DNA of 64,000 bases. It comes from Mycolicibacterium aichiense. Its GTDB lineage: Bacteria > Actinomycetota > Actinomycetes > Mycobacteriales > Mycobacteriaceae. Under the pieces are notes generated by a model, which was given only the letters and a program-made list of their open reading frames with translations, was not told the origin of the DNA and did no database searches. Positions 18,226 to 33,940 of this stretch are shown here, one piece after another. The position numbers and the translations under genes were made by a program. Where the stretch lies: positions 4,712,001-4,776,000 of the forward strand of contig NZ_AP022561.1 in the NCBI RefSeq assembly GCF_010726245.1. Direction: 5' to 3'. Position 1 is the stretch's first letter. Every line of letters begins with the position of its first letter.

Positions 18226-19850
18226 CCCTTCACCAGGCAACGTTCGATGATCGGCGCGAGGTCGAGCCCGGCGGGCAGCGTCCCGAACGCACCGCCCCAG
18301 TTGCCGCCGACCCGGGAGGCCAGGAACGCCTCGGCGACCGCGGGATGACCGTGGCGGACCAGCAGCGAACCTTGCAGCGCCACCGTGATGTCCTCGGCGA
18401 TCGTGCGTGCGCGGTATTCGATGCCGTCCAGGTTCTCCAGCTCGGATCGCAAGTCGGCCACGTGCGCGTCCAACCGCGCATCCTGGCCGGCGGTGATCGC
18501 CAGTTCGTCGAAGAGGACGCCGACGCACTCGGGACGGGTCGCCATGGCGCGCAACGTGTCCAGGGCACTGACGTTGCCCGACCCCTCCCAGATGCCCATC
18601 AGTGGCGCCTCCCGGTAGAGGCGCGGCATCCCGGACTCCTCGGCATACCCGTTGCCGCCCAGGCATTCCATTGCCTCGGCGGCGTGCGGGGTGGCACGTT
18701 TGCACACCCAGTACTTGGCGGCAGCCAGGCCGATCCTGCGCAGCAGGCTCTCGCGTTCGTCGCCGCGGACCACGGCATCGGTGGCCCCGGCCATCCGCAT
18801 CGCGACGACGGTCGCCGCCTCTGCCTCGACGGCGAGGTCGGCGATCACATTGCGCATCAACGGCTGGTCGATGAGGTAGGCGCCGAACGCCTTCCGGTGC
18901 TGAGTGTGGTGCACCGCGCGGGTCAGGCCGTTGCGCATGCTGGTGGCGCTGCCCAGCGTGCAGTCCAGCCGGGTGAGGTTGACCATCTCGATGATGGTGG
19001 GCACGCCGCGGCCTTCCTCGCCGACCAGCCAGGCGATGGCACCGTCGTACTCCACCTCGCTGGAGGCGTTGGCGTGGTTGCCGAGTTTGTCCTTCAAGCG
19101 CTGCAAGAACATTCGGTTACGGGTGCCGTCGGGAAGCACGCGCGGCAGCATGAAACAGCTCAGTCCGCCGGGCGCCTGTGCCAGCACCAGGAAGATGTCA
19201 CTCATCGCCGCGGAGGTGAACCACTTGTGACCGGTGATGGTGTAGCTGCCGTCGCCGTTGGGCACAGCCTGGGTGGTGCCGGCACGGACGTCGGAGCCGC
19301 CCTGCTTCTCGGTCATCGACATTCCCGCGGTGATGCCGACTTTGGTGGCAGGCACTGTCAATTCGGGGTCATACGTCCGGCTGGTCAGCAGCGGCTCGTA
19401 GATCGCAGCGAGCTCGGGGTTGTGCCGCAGCGCGGGGACGACGGCGTAGGTCATCGAGATCGGGCAGACGTGCCCGGGCTCGGGAGTCCATACCCCCATC
19501 TTCGCCGCGCGCACCACGTGGGCGCCGGGACGGTCGTCCGCCCACGGCGCGGCGTGCACCCCGTGAGCGATCGCCGTGCGCATCAACTCGTGATAGGCGG
19601 GGTCGTATTCGATCTCGTCGACGCGGTAGCCGTAGCGGTCGTGGGTGTGCAGGATCGGCTGGTTGCGATCGGCAAGCTCGCCCCAGCGCTGGGCCTGAGC
19701 GCTGCCCGCGAGCGCGCCGAGCTGGGTGACCTCGTCCAATCCCCACTGGCCGCCCTCGCGGATGAGGGCCTCGATCAGGACCGGCGAGCTGGCCGGGTTG
19801 TGGTCCGTCAGCGGCGGGACCTGGTTGGTGACGACATGCGTGTCCGACAT
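18222..19850 (-). CDS. fadE8: AidB-type acyl-CoA dehydrogenase
   Basis: A 542-residue flavoprotein of the AidB branch of the acyl-CoA dehydrogenase superfamily. GMSMTEKQGGSDVRAGTT is the FAD-contact signature of this branch, YTITGHKWFTSAAMSDIFLV follows, and MECLGGNGYAEESGMPRLYR with IWEGSGN gives the C-terminal FAD/substrate region. Length matches AidB (about 540). ATG at 19850 is the first of a tightly coupled chain with echA4, paaX and echA5. E. coli AidB binds DNA and protects against alkylation, but in this catabolic setting oxidation of an acyl-CoA is more likely. Confidence 0.95.
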   Translation of the reverse strand: MSDTHVVTNQVPPLTDHNPASSPVLIEALIREGGQWGLDEVTQLGALAGSAQAQRWGELADRNQPILHTHDRYGYRVDEIEYDPAYHELMRTAIAHGVHAAPWADDRPGAHVVRAAKMGVWTPEPGHVCPISMTYAVVPALRHNPELAAIYEPLLTSRTYDPELTVPATKVGITAGMSMTEKQGGSDVRAGTTQAVPNGDGSYTITGHKWFTSAAMSDIFLVLAQAPGGLSCFMLPRVLPDGTRNRMFLQRLKDKLGNHANASSEVEYDGAIAWLVGEEGRGVPTIIEMVNLTRLDCTLGSATSMRNGLTRAVHHTQHRKAFGAYLIDQPLMRNVIADLAVEAEAATVVAMRMAGATDAVVRGDERESLLRRIGLAAAKYWVCKRATPHAAEAMECLGGNGYAEESGMPRLYREAPLMGIWEGSGNVSALDTLRAMATRPECVGVLFDELAITAGQDARLDAHVADLRSELENLDGIEYRARTIAEDITVALQGSLLVRHGHPAVAEAFLASRVGGNWGGAFGTLPAGLDLAPIIERCLVKG

Positions 19851-19912
19851 GGCACCACTATTACAGTTCTACGACAATCGCACAAGATTCGTAATATGGC
19901 AGGCTGGATGAC
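19851..19912. promoter_or_regulatory. Divergent promoter region, fadE8 / cupin
   Basis: A 62-bp AT-richer gap. On the plus strand TAATAT at 19892-19897 is a good -10 and would give a leader of under 10 nt before the cupin GTG at 19913. Leftward elements for fadE8 must lie in the same short stretch, but no clear -35/-10 pair was found. Both genes could share an operator here. Confidence 0.45.
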
Positions 19913-20248
19913 GTGAAGCCGAACTCCGTCATCCACGCCGCCACCCAGTGGCTCGAACACGAACCGGTGCCCGCCGACCAGTCGGTGCGCGGTGAGCCGC
20001 ACACCGGGACAGCCGAACTCGGATCGTTCGGCGGCCTCGAGGTCGGGGTGTGGGAGATGACACCCGGAGTCATGCGCGACATCGAGGCCGACGAACTGTT
20101 CGTGGTGCTCTCCGGTGCCGCCACCGTCGAATTCGACGACGGCTCCCCGACGCTCACGCTGGGCGCCGGCGACGTGGTGCGGTTGGCCAAGGACACCCCG
20201 ACGGTGTGGACGGTGACCGAGACGCTGCGAAAGGTCTATCTGGTCTAG
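19913..20248 (+). CDS. Cupin domain-containing protein
   Basis: A 111-residue single-domain cupin of unknown substrate. The beta-barrel core reads EVGVWEMTPGVMRDIEADELFVVLSGAATVEFDDGS, then LGAGDVVRLAKDTPTVWTV. The usual first-motif histidines are replaced (MRDIEADE), so metal binding is doubtful and the fold may be used for small-molecule binding. GTG at 19913 is just downstream of a TAATAT -10 box, with no clear ribosome site, so the mRNA may be nearly leaderless. Divergent from fadE8; a link to that pathway is only positional. Confidence 0.85.
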   Translation: MKPNSVIHAATQWLEHEPVPADQSVRGEPHTGTAELGSFGGLEVGVWEMTPGVMRDIEADELFVVLSGAATVEFDDGSPTLTLGAGDVVRLAKDTPTVWTVTETLRKVYLV

Positions 20249-20310
20249 GTTCGGCGGGCTGGGGGTACCGCCCGGCCGAAGGCGAGGGGCGAGCGAAGCG
20301 ACCCGGGTAA
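20249..20310. other. GC-rich convergent intergenic segment
   Basis: This 62-bp gap between the convergent cupin and lpqP genes contains an imperfect alternation of GCGAGGGGCGAGCGAAGCG type. Similar strings are common between mycobacterial genes. It could form a weak bidirectional terminator, but no clean stem with a T-run is present. Confidence 0.3.
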
Positions 20311-21141
20311 TTAGGCGCGCCGGCCGGGGTGCGCGGCGAAGAAGTCCCACATCCGCTCGGTGGCGAATGATGGCCAGTCGTGTTTGCCACCGGCCACGGT
20401 GATCAGCTCGACGCTGCGCCCATTCGGACAGCTGGCGACCGAGGTCGTGAGATCTCCGTCGACGGTCGTCGCCGGGGATCCGCATCGATCGACGTTGCGC
20501 CAGAACGCACTGACATCTGGCGGTGTCATGGTCGCGATCGGCAGGGCGGTCCCAGGTTGACCGTCATAGCGGACCAGACGGTCGTCGGTGCCGTGGATGT
20601 GCAGCACCGACGTCGGGTGCGGCGCCGGGCAGGTAGCGAGCTGAGTTGCCGCGTCCGGCCCGATAGCCGCGAAAAGGCCGGTGTTGCAGGCCAATTTGTA
20701 CGCCATCATGCCGCCGTTGCTGATCCCCGCGGCATAGATGCGCGTCGTGTCGATGTCCAGCTTCTCGGTGATGTTGCGGACAGCGGCGGTGATGAAACCG
20801 ACGTCGTCGACGTTGTCCTTGCGCGCTTGTCCGCAACACCAGTCGGCGTTCCACGATCCGCCCACCCCGTCGGGGTAGGCGACCACGAACTTGGCGGAGT
20901 CGGCCTGCTCGTCCCAGCCGTACTTCCGCTGCGCCTGTTTGGCGCTACCGGTCCACCCGTGCAGCATCACGACCAGCGGCGCCGGCTTCGGCAGACCGTC
21001 GGGAACGTAGAGCCGGTAGTCGCGGTCGACGCCGCCGACCCGGATCGTGTGCGCGCTGACACCCGGCGCGAATCCGGTCGCGGGCGCGCAGGCCGCCACC
21101 AGAACCAGCGCAACCACCAGCGCGACTCGACGAGCCCACAC
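20311..21141 (-). CDS. lpqP: Lipoprotein esterase, polyhydroxybutyrate depolymerase family
   Basis: A 276-residue exported lipoprotein. The signal peptide ends in VAAC (Cys18), the expected lipobox. The mature part is an alpha/beta hydrolase of the PHB-depolymerase/feruloyl-esterase type: LVVMLHGWTG (oxyanion region), YAAGISNGGMMAYKLAC with nucleophile Ser, HIHGTDDRLVRYDG with the acid Asp region, and GGKHDWPS with the catalytic His. GTG at 21141 starts 2 bp after the upstream gene's stop. The natural substrate is unknown. It matches Rv0671 in order, next to endonuclease IV. Confidence 0.93.
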   Translation of the reverse strand: MWARRVALVVALVLVAACAPATGFAPGVSAHTIRVGGVDRDYRLYVPDGLPKPAPLVVMLHGWTGSAKQAQRKYGWDEQADSAKFVVAYPDGVGGSWNADWCCGQARKDNVDDVGFITAAVRNITEKLDIDTTRIYAAGISNGGMMAYKLACNTGLFAAIGPDAATQLATCPAPHPTSVLHIHGTDDRLVRYDGQPGTALPIATMTPPDVSAFWRNVDRCGSPATTVDGDLTTSVASCPNGRSVELITVAGGKHDWPSFATERMWDFFAAHPGRRA

Positions 21142-21143
21142 GG

Positions 21144-21896
21144 CTAGCTGAGGTGTTCGCGAAGAAAGGCGATGTCGTCCTTGCGTCCCTCGTCGGCCGT
21201 CTCACAGATCACCGGTGCGTCGGCCGCCTGCACGACCGCGACCAGAAGTTGCGGATCAATCTGTCCTGCACCGAAATTGGCGTGCCGGTCAGCGCCGGAC
21301 CCCTTGGCATCGCGGGAATCGTTGCAGTGCACCAGGTCGATGCGGCCGGTGATGGCTTTGATGCGCTCGACGGCGTCGATCAGCTCCTCGCCGGCCGCCC
21401 AGGCGTGGCAGGTGTCAAGGCAGAATCCGATGCCGGTATCGGCGATGCGCTCCCACAGCCGGGCGATCGTGTCGAAGTGGCGCGCCATCGCATGATCGCC
21501 GCCGGCGGTGTTCTCCAGATACACCGGCACACTGGTCTCCAGCTGCGCCAGAGCCTTGGCCCAGCGCTCGAAGCCGGCCTCCATGTCGTTGTCGTCGGCG
21601 TGACCGCCGTGCACGATCACCGCTGTCGCGTCGATCTCGGCGGCGGCGTCGCAGGTGTCCTGCAGGATCTTGCGCGACGGGATGCGCACCCGGTTGTTGG
21701 CCGACGCCACGTTGATCAGATATGGCGCATGCACGTACAGCGGGACCGGCGACGCCTTCAGCGTCTCGGCATCGTCGCGCGGTTTGGGCTTCTTCCAGCT
21801 CTGCGGATTGCCGAGAAAGAACTGCACTGCCTCGGCGCCGTCGGCGGCCGCAGCCGCCAGCGGGTCATCGCCGTGGACATGGGAACCAATGAGCAC
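21144..21896 (-). CDS. nfo: Endonuclease IV (AP endonuclease)
   Basis: A 250-residue metal-dependent apurinic/apyrimidinic endonuclease of base excision repair, using a TIM barrel with three Zn sites. Visible landmarks are [54 protein letters not shown] (metal Glu), [14 protein letters not shown] (Asp and His ligands), [20 protein letters not shown] (His ligand and DRHxN) and [17 protein letters not shown] at 21896 gives the family's MLIGSH-type beginning; an upstream in-frame GTG at 21920 adds eight unrelated residues. It lies 2 bp upstream of lpqP and is the equivalent of Rv0670. Confidence 0.96.
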   Translation of the reverse strand: MLIGSHVHGDDPLAAAAADGAEAVQFFLGNPQSWKKPKPRDDAETLKASPVPLYVHAPYLINVASANNRVRIPSRKILQDTCDAAAEIDATAVIVHGGHADDNDMEAGFERWAKALAQLETSVPVYLENTAGGDHAMARHFDTIARLWERIADTGIGFCLDTCHAWAAGEELIDAVERIKAITGRIDLVHCNDSRDAKGSGADRHANFGAGQIDPQLLVAVVQAADAPVICETADEGRKDDIAFLREHLS

Positions 21897-21938
21897 ACAG
21901 TCGAGTCTAGGCGCGCGCACCGACGCCGCGCACAGCCG

Positions 21939-22586
21939 TCATCTCCGCCAGAACAGGTGATGGGTGACCCCACTCGGGCTTGGCACGACCTCGTGGTGGA
22001 ACCGGTCGTCGAGCTCGTCGGGCGACTCCCACAGCCGCGATCCGGCTCCGATCGTCATATCGGCGACCGCCACGTGCAGCGTGTCCACCAAGCCGGCGTC
22101 GAGGAACTCCCGAACCGTCGTCGCACCCCCGCCGAGCCGAACGTCCTTGCCGGCGGCGGCCGCCTTCGCCTGCTCCACGACGCGGGCCGGGCTGTCCGAG
22201 GTGAAGTGAAATGTCGTCTCCCCCAACGTCAGCGACGACCGTTCGTGGTGGGTCATGACGAACACCGGGGTGTGGAACGGCGGCTCCTCGCCCCACCAGC
22301 CGCGCCACTCGGGGTGGTCCTCCCACGGTCCGCGGTAGGGACTGAACTTGTTGCGGCCCATGATCTCCGCGCCGATGTTGTTGTAGAAGTCACGGGTGAA
22401 GTAGTCGTCGAGGCCGCGAGTACCACCCGGGTCGCGCCGGCCCACCCAACTGGCCGTCGCGCCCACCCAGGCGAACAGAGCGGGCTGATCGGCGTCGCCG
22501 AATGGCCGCTCGAAACACTGGTTGAGACCCGCGCCGAAGCCGTCGCGCGACACCATGAAGTTGTGGACTCTGAGCAGTTGGGTCAT
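21939..22586 (-). CDS. Dihydrofolate reductase family protein (RibD C-terminal type)
   Basis: A 215-residue NADPH-binding reductase-fold protein. Characteristic segments are LRVHNFMVSRDGFGAG at the N terminus, IGAEIMGRNKFSPYRGPW, PVFVMTHHERSSL, VRLGGGATTVREFLDAG (nucleotide-binding GGG) and LHVAVADMTIGAGSRLWE. Proteins of this type are often annotated as dihydrofolate reductase-like, but they are closer to the riboflavin-pathway reductase domain, and many have no known substrate. ATG at 22586 is chosen; the upstream extension to 22619 is not family-like. It separates nfo from rpoC, a place held by a different gene (Rv0669c) in M. tuberculosis. Confidence 0.9.
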   Translation of the reverse strand: MTQLLRVHNFMVSRDGFGAGLNQCFERPFGDADQPALFAWVGATASWVGRRDPGGTRGLDDYFTRDFYNNIGAEIMGRNKFSPYRGPWEDHPEWRGWWGEEPPFHTPVFVMTHHERSSLTLGETTFHFTSDSPARVVEQAKAAAAGKDVRLGGGATTVREFLDAGLVDTLHVAVADMTIGAGSRLWESPDELDDRFHHEVVPSPSGVTHHLFWRR

Positions 22587-22628
22587 AGCGGTTAGACCCC
22601 GGTGGTCAACCAAACTCATCGCGCGGCC

Positions 22629-22688
22629 GCCGAGCGTAACGCCAGGGTGGCATTCGGCGCCGAAACCCGCCCTGGCGTTACGTTCGGC
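22629..22688. repeat. Nested inverted repeat with palindromic loop
   Basis: A 22-nt left arm (22629-22650, GCCGAGCGTAACGCC...) pairs with the right arm 22667-22688 with only two differences, both tolerated as G-U pairs in RNA. The loop itself carries a perfect 12-bp palindrome, TTCGGCGCCGAA (22653-22664). It lies between the DHFR-like gene and the rpoC terminator. It could be a second terminator or attenuator, or a dispersed palindromic element; no second copy was found in this window. Confidence 0.75.
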
Positions 22689-22694
22689 AACAGA

Positions 22695-22724
22695 AAAAAG
22701 CCCCCGCCGAGGCGGGGGCTTTTT
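22695..22724 (-). terminator. Intrinsic terminator of the rpoB-rpoC transcript
   Basis: A perfect 14-bp stem AAAAAGCCCCCGCC / GGCGGGGGCTTTTT with a two-base loop begins 11 bp after the rpoC stop. A and T runs flank both sides, so it can stop transcription in either direction. It is one of the strongest terminators in the window. Confidence 0.92.
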
Positions 22725-22734
22725 CCTTGACTAG

Positions 22735-26715
<3,981 letters not shown>

Positions 26716-26751
26716 CTAGAAATACTGGTTAGCGCCGCGGCTCCGCCGCAA

Positions 26752-30258
<3,507 letters not shown>

Positions 30259-30460
30259 CTAATGCGACAGACCGGAAGCATCCGGGAGGTCGCGATATCT
30301 GCGTCGGTTCGGCTGGCCTACTCGAGGCCCGGGCCTTTCCCCGGACGCACGCGACATGTAAACAGGTCTCGAGCTGGAACGTCTTGGCTCAGACTGGAGG
30401 ACCGGTGGTGTCTGTCAGGTGCAGGTTGAGGTGGGCAGGAGGCAGCCAGCGCAACGTCCA

Positions 30461-30489
30461 ACAATAGCGGAAGACGGCGCATTCCTCAA
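30461..30489 (-). promoter_or_regulatory. rpoB: Proximal rpoB promoter candidate
   Basis: On the minus strand TTGAGG (30489-30484), a 17-bp spacer and TATTGT (30466-30461) fit a mycobacterial housekeeping promoter. The leader to the TTG start would be about 215 nt. The 389-bp gap 30241-30629 holds no gene that I can support beyond these promoters and the long leader. Confidence 0.55.
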
Positions 30490-30556
30490 CAAGCTCATGC
30501 CGGGCGGGCTGGCGCTGGCTGGCGATCTAGCTACCCATGCACACATGCTGGTGAAC

Positions 30557-30585
30557 AGACTGACCCGTTTGCGCCTTTCCGTCAA
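30557..30585 (-). promoter_or_regulatory. rpoB: Distal rpoB promoter candidate
   Basis: A TTGACG -35 (30585-30580) is followed at 17 bp by CAGTCT (30562-30557), a weak -10 that keeps A at position 2 and T at position 6. Two tandem promoters upstream of rpoB would match what is described for mycobacteria, but this one is less certain than the proximal site. Confidence 0.35.
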
Positions 30586-30629
30586 GGGATAACGCGGCGT
30601 TTGGTGTGGAAAATTGCCGGTTGGACCAC

Positions 30630-33554
30630 CTAGACGCTCACGGTCGTCGGGTACTGCCGCGTCCGGGTGATCGGCCCCCACACCCCGAGTTGGCGAGCCC
30701 GGGTCACCAGCGCGCTGTACTCGTCGCTCGGGACCGACTGTTCCCGGGTGAGGATGTAGCCGGAGAATCCGGTCGGATCGCTGACGATCACCCATTGGTA
30801 GGCGGGGTCGTAGTCGAGGATCCAGTAATTCCCGGGTTCGGCGGTGTTCGGCGTCTGGTTGAAGAAGGCGACGTCCAGGCGGGTGTTGACGCCGGCGTTG
30901 ACCGACACCGCGGTCCCGGTGATCTGACTCGCCGGACCGTTGGGCCCGATGTAGTTGCCGGAGTTCTGCACCCGGACCGAGCCGTCGGTGTTCAGGGTGT
31001 ACACCGCTGTGGTGTTGACCAGCCCCCACGCGAACGGCAGCTTCACACTGCCCTGCTCGTACCAGGGCTGGCCGTCGGCGTACCGGGCGACGTCGACCGG
31101 CGGCGGCGCAGGCAGCGTGGCCGCCCCGGCCTGACCCATCACGATCGGCTGGTTGGGGACGTAGGTGCCGTCGTTGGGGCTGCCGTAGATGCCATAGAGC
31201 GGATCGGTGGGCCCCTTGCCTGCGTAGATGTCGTTGATCCAGCCTGAGGCGAAGGTGCGCACCGCCGTCTTGCCTCCGGGCGGGGACGGCTTGACGATGA
31301 TCGTGCTGAGCAGCTCGCCGAGCAGCCCGAAGGGGTTGTTGCCGGCGATGACGTCGGTGTGTGAACCGTTGTCGATCTGGACGCCGTAGAACTGATTGCC
31401 GTAGAAGGCCTGCATCAGTTCGGTGGCCACCCCGTAGGCGTTCCAGCGTTGCGGCGGGGCAGCGATCTGGTAGTCCGGGATACCGGCGCCGGCCAGTGCG
31501 GTCAGCGAGTCGGTGAACAGCGGGTCGCGGGAGACTCCGTCGAACATCACCACGCCGAGCAGGTTGTCGACCTGGTCGGTCTGGGTGATCAGCGCGCCGA
31601 CCGCGGTGGCGAAGTTCCCGCCGGCCGAATGCCCGGTGAGCAGGAACTTCTCCGGCAGCGTGCCGCTGAGACCGGCCGCGTTGGCGCTGATGTTCAGTGC
31701 CGACCGGCTGCCCTGGAACATGCCGGCGACCGCCTCGCGCATCTGCTCGCCGCCCAGATAGCAGCCCGGGCACAGCGGGGTGTTGAACCAGAAGATGTCT
31801 GGCACCACCACGATGCTGTTGGTCTCCTGGGCCAGCTGCTGAGCCGCGGTGCCGTACCAGTCGTTGAAGCCGAGGAACCCGTGCTGCAGCCAGATCACTC
31901 CGTTGGCCGCGACGGTCCCGTCGGCCTGGGTCGGGAAGTACCAGTTGGCCGGCGCGGCGTAGCCGTTCGGGCCGCACGGGATGTTCAGCACCGACGACCC
32001 GAACCGGACGCCGGTGACCCCGTTGCCGACCGAGACGACGGGATTATTCGGGTTCAGCCCGTTGTCACCGCTGTTGACCGGCGCAGGCAGCTGGGCGCCG
32101 AAGAGCTTGGCGACCGTGTCGACCAAGCCCTTGACGAGCTTGTCGACCGGCCCCAGTTGGTTGGCTTCCGCGGCGGGCAGCCCGACCGCGGCCGTCGGTC
32201 CCATGATCACCTGCTGGTTGGCGGCCGGATAGAAGCCGTACTGCGGAGCCTCGGGGGTGGCGCCGGCGTACATGTCGTTGATCCAGCCGTTGCTCAGCGT
32301 GTAGACGGCCGCGGTGTTTCCGGCGGGCACCCGCTTGGTCACCAACTGCAGAACCACGTTGAACAGCGGGTTGACCCCCAGCATGGAGTCGACGTGCGAG
32401 CCGTTCTGCAGGACGACGCCGATGAACGTGCCGGGAAGCGTCTCCGCCAGCACGTTGGTGGTCGCGCCGAACAGGTTCCAGCTCTGCGCCGGAGCGGCGA
32501 TCTGGTAGATCGGCTTGTCCGCGGCGGCCAGATCGGCGACCTGGCTGGCGAAGGATCCCGTCAATGCGCCGTTGGACACTCCGTCGAACATCAGCACGCC
32601 CACCAGATCGGACGGGTCGTACTGGGCGTCGGCGCCGCCGAGGTAGTCGTCGGCGACGGCAGTGGCGAAGCCACCACCTGCGGAGTGGCCGGCCAGCACG
32701 AAGCGCTCCGGGAGTGCCACTCCGGTGAAGCCGGCTGCGGTGGCACTGCTCAGCAGCGTGGCGCGGTCCGGGCCGAGCAGGGCTGCCGCGTCCTGCTGGG
32801 TCACCTCGCAGGTGAGGCAGCCGCCGGAGAACGTCATCGGAATAGAGGACAGGGTGGGCGCCACCACGATGCTGTTGGTCTGCTGCGCCAGGTCCTTGGC
32901 CAGCGCCGAGTAGAAGGTGTTGGTGGCCCCGAAGCCGTGCTGCAGCCAGATGACGCCTTGGGCGTCGACGCTGCCGTCGACCTGAGTCGGGAAGTACCAG
33001 TCGGCGGCGACGGTCTTACCGATGAACGCGCCGGGCAGGTCGAGCCGGGAATGACCGACAAGCACACCCGTCACGCCGTTCGTCGGTGCGACCGGCAGCG
33101 TGGTCGATGTGGCCACCGGAGCGCTCGGTGTGGTGGTGGCGGCGGGGATGGTGGTGCGCGGCACCGCTCCGAGATTGGCGAGAACGCTGAGTGCCGCGCT
33201 GGCCAGAAGATCGGACGCCGGCGCCGAGGGTGCCGTGGCCAGCGATCGCATCCCGGCGCGACGTGAGGTGGCGACGCCGGCGGTGACGGTCGTCGGCGCC
33301 GGCGTCGCAGCGGCCGTGGTGCCGGCTTTCTGCGCGGTGAGCGACGAGCGCGCCGACCGTGTGGCGGACGACGGCGTGGCCGTCCGCTTGCTGGCGCCGG
33401 TGGACTTGCCAGCCGAGGACGACGCGTTCGACGAGGCCTTCGAACCGCCGCCGTCGTCGCTGTCGGCGTGGGCCACTGCGGATCCGGACAGCAAGGCCGC
33501 ACCCAACCCCACCACCATCGCGCCGGTGCCCAACAAGACCTGACGTTGCGTCAT
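30630..33554 (-). CDS. Secreted protein with two tandem alpha/beta-hydrolase domains and a C-terminal lipocalin domain
   Basis: A 974-residue exported protein. Residues 1-30 form a signal peptide ending AHA, and 31-150 are Ser/Thr/Ala-rich. Two homologous hydrolase domains follow (about 158-460 and 510-815). Both contain NGVTGV, ADWYFPTQ or ANWYFPTQ, VIWLQHGF, a nucleophile in GHSAGG (Ser291 and Ser643), MFDGVS (Asp324 and Asp672) and NGSH (His387 and His732), so both triads look intact. Residues 818-974 resemble a bacterial Blc-type lipocalin: ADGQPWYEQGSVKLPFAWG, NYWILDYDPAYQWVIVSDP and GYILTREQ. Probably a cell-wall or secreted lipid esterase that holds its product or substrate. It is downstream of no obvious operon partner. 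Confidence 0.88.
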   Translation of the reverse strand: MTQRQVLLGTGAMVVGLGAALLSGSAVAHADSDDGGGSKASSNASSSAGKSTGASKRTATPSSATRSARSSLTAQKAGTTAAATPAPTTVTAGVATSRRAGMRSLATAPSAPASDLLASAALSVLANLGAVPRTTIPAATTTPSAPVATSTTLPVAPTNGVTGVLVGHSRLDLPGAFIGKTVAADWYFPTQVDGSVDAQGVIWLQHGFGATNTFYSALAKDLAQQTNSIVVAPTLSSIPMTFSGGCLTCEVTQQDAAALLGPDRATLLSSATAAGFTGVALPERFVLAGHSAGGGFATAVADDYLGGADAQYDPSDLVGVLMFDGVSNGALTGSFASQVADLAAADKPIYQIAAPAQSWNLFGATTNVLAETLPGTFIGVVLQNGSHVDSMLGVNPLFNVVLQLVTKRVPAGNTAAVYTLSNGWINDMYAGATPEAPQYGFYPAANQQVIMGPTAAVGLPAAEANQLGPVDKLVKGLVDTVAKLFGAQLPAPVNSGDNGLNPNNPVVSVGNGVTGVRFGSSVLNIPCGPNGYAAPANWYFPTQADGTVAANGVIWLQHGFLGFNDWYGTAAQQLAQETNSIVVVPDIFWFNTPLCPGCYLGGEQMREAVAGMFQGSRSALNISANAAGLSGTLPEKFLLTGHSAGGNFATAVGALITQTDQVDNLLGVVMFDGVSRDPLFTDSLTALAGAGIPDYQIAAPPQRWNAYGVATELMQAFYGNQFYGVQIDNGSHTDVIAGNNPFGLLGELLSTIIVKPSPPGGKTAVRTFASGWINDIYAGKGPTDPLYGIYGSPNDGTYVPNQPIVMGQAGAATLPAPPPVDVARYADGQPWYEQGSVKLPFAWGLVNTTAVYTLNTDGSVRVQNSGNYIGPNGPASQITGTAVSVNAGVNTRLDVAFFNQTPNTAEPGNYWILDYDPAYQWVIVSDPTGFSGYILTREQSVPSDEYSALVTRARQLGVWGPITRTRQYPTTVSV

Positions 33555-33890
33555 CGCTTACCTGCTTCCCCGATATTGACGATCCGGCAAAAGTTACTCA
33601 GTGCCAGCCTGTTTCGGGATCGGAATCCCATCCGCGGGCCGGGATGTCATCGATTCGTCAGGCGGTGATCGGTCGGGCCGCCGCAGCGGGGCCGGCTGGG
33701 TCGGCAAGACGATTGCGGCGGTGGGCCCCACCAGACCCGCCGGTCGCGTAGCACCTCGTTGCCTCCTCCTGCGCGAACGGGGCAAACGCTAACCCAGCAA
33801 ATCAAGGCAACGAGGCGAATTGGCTAAAGCGTCATTTCCTGCAGACGCCGCAGCCGTCCGCGCCGACAGAGAGGATCGCTCGAAAAGCGA
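33555..33890. other. Intergenic region without a supported gene
   Basis: Over 330 bp upstream of the hydrolase-lipocalin gene and downstream of mceG. It should hold the promoter of the former (AT-richer CGTCAATATCGG just upstream of its start), but no convincing -35/-10 pair was found. The short open frames here have no family-like features. Confidence 0.5.
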
Positions 33891-33920
33891 AAAGCCCCAA
33901 CCGTTTCCGGTTGGGGCTTT
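33891..33920 (-). terminator. Intrinsic terminator after mceG
   Basis: A perfect 13-bp stem AAAGCCCCAACCG / CGGTTGGGGCTTT with a TTTC loop lies 20 bp past the mceG stop. On the minus strand the stem runs into TTTTCGCTTTTCG, so it is well placed to end the mceG transcript. Confidence 0.88.
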
Positions 33921-33940
33921 CACTTTTTAGTTAGCTTGGG

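Noticed and set aside
33594..33785. 63-codon minus-strand frame between the hydrolase-lipocalin gene and mceG
   Set aside because: Arg/Pro-rich composition typical of chance frames in GC-rich DNA, with no start signal and no family resemblance.
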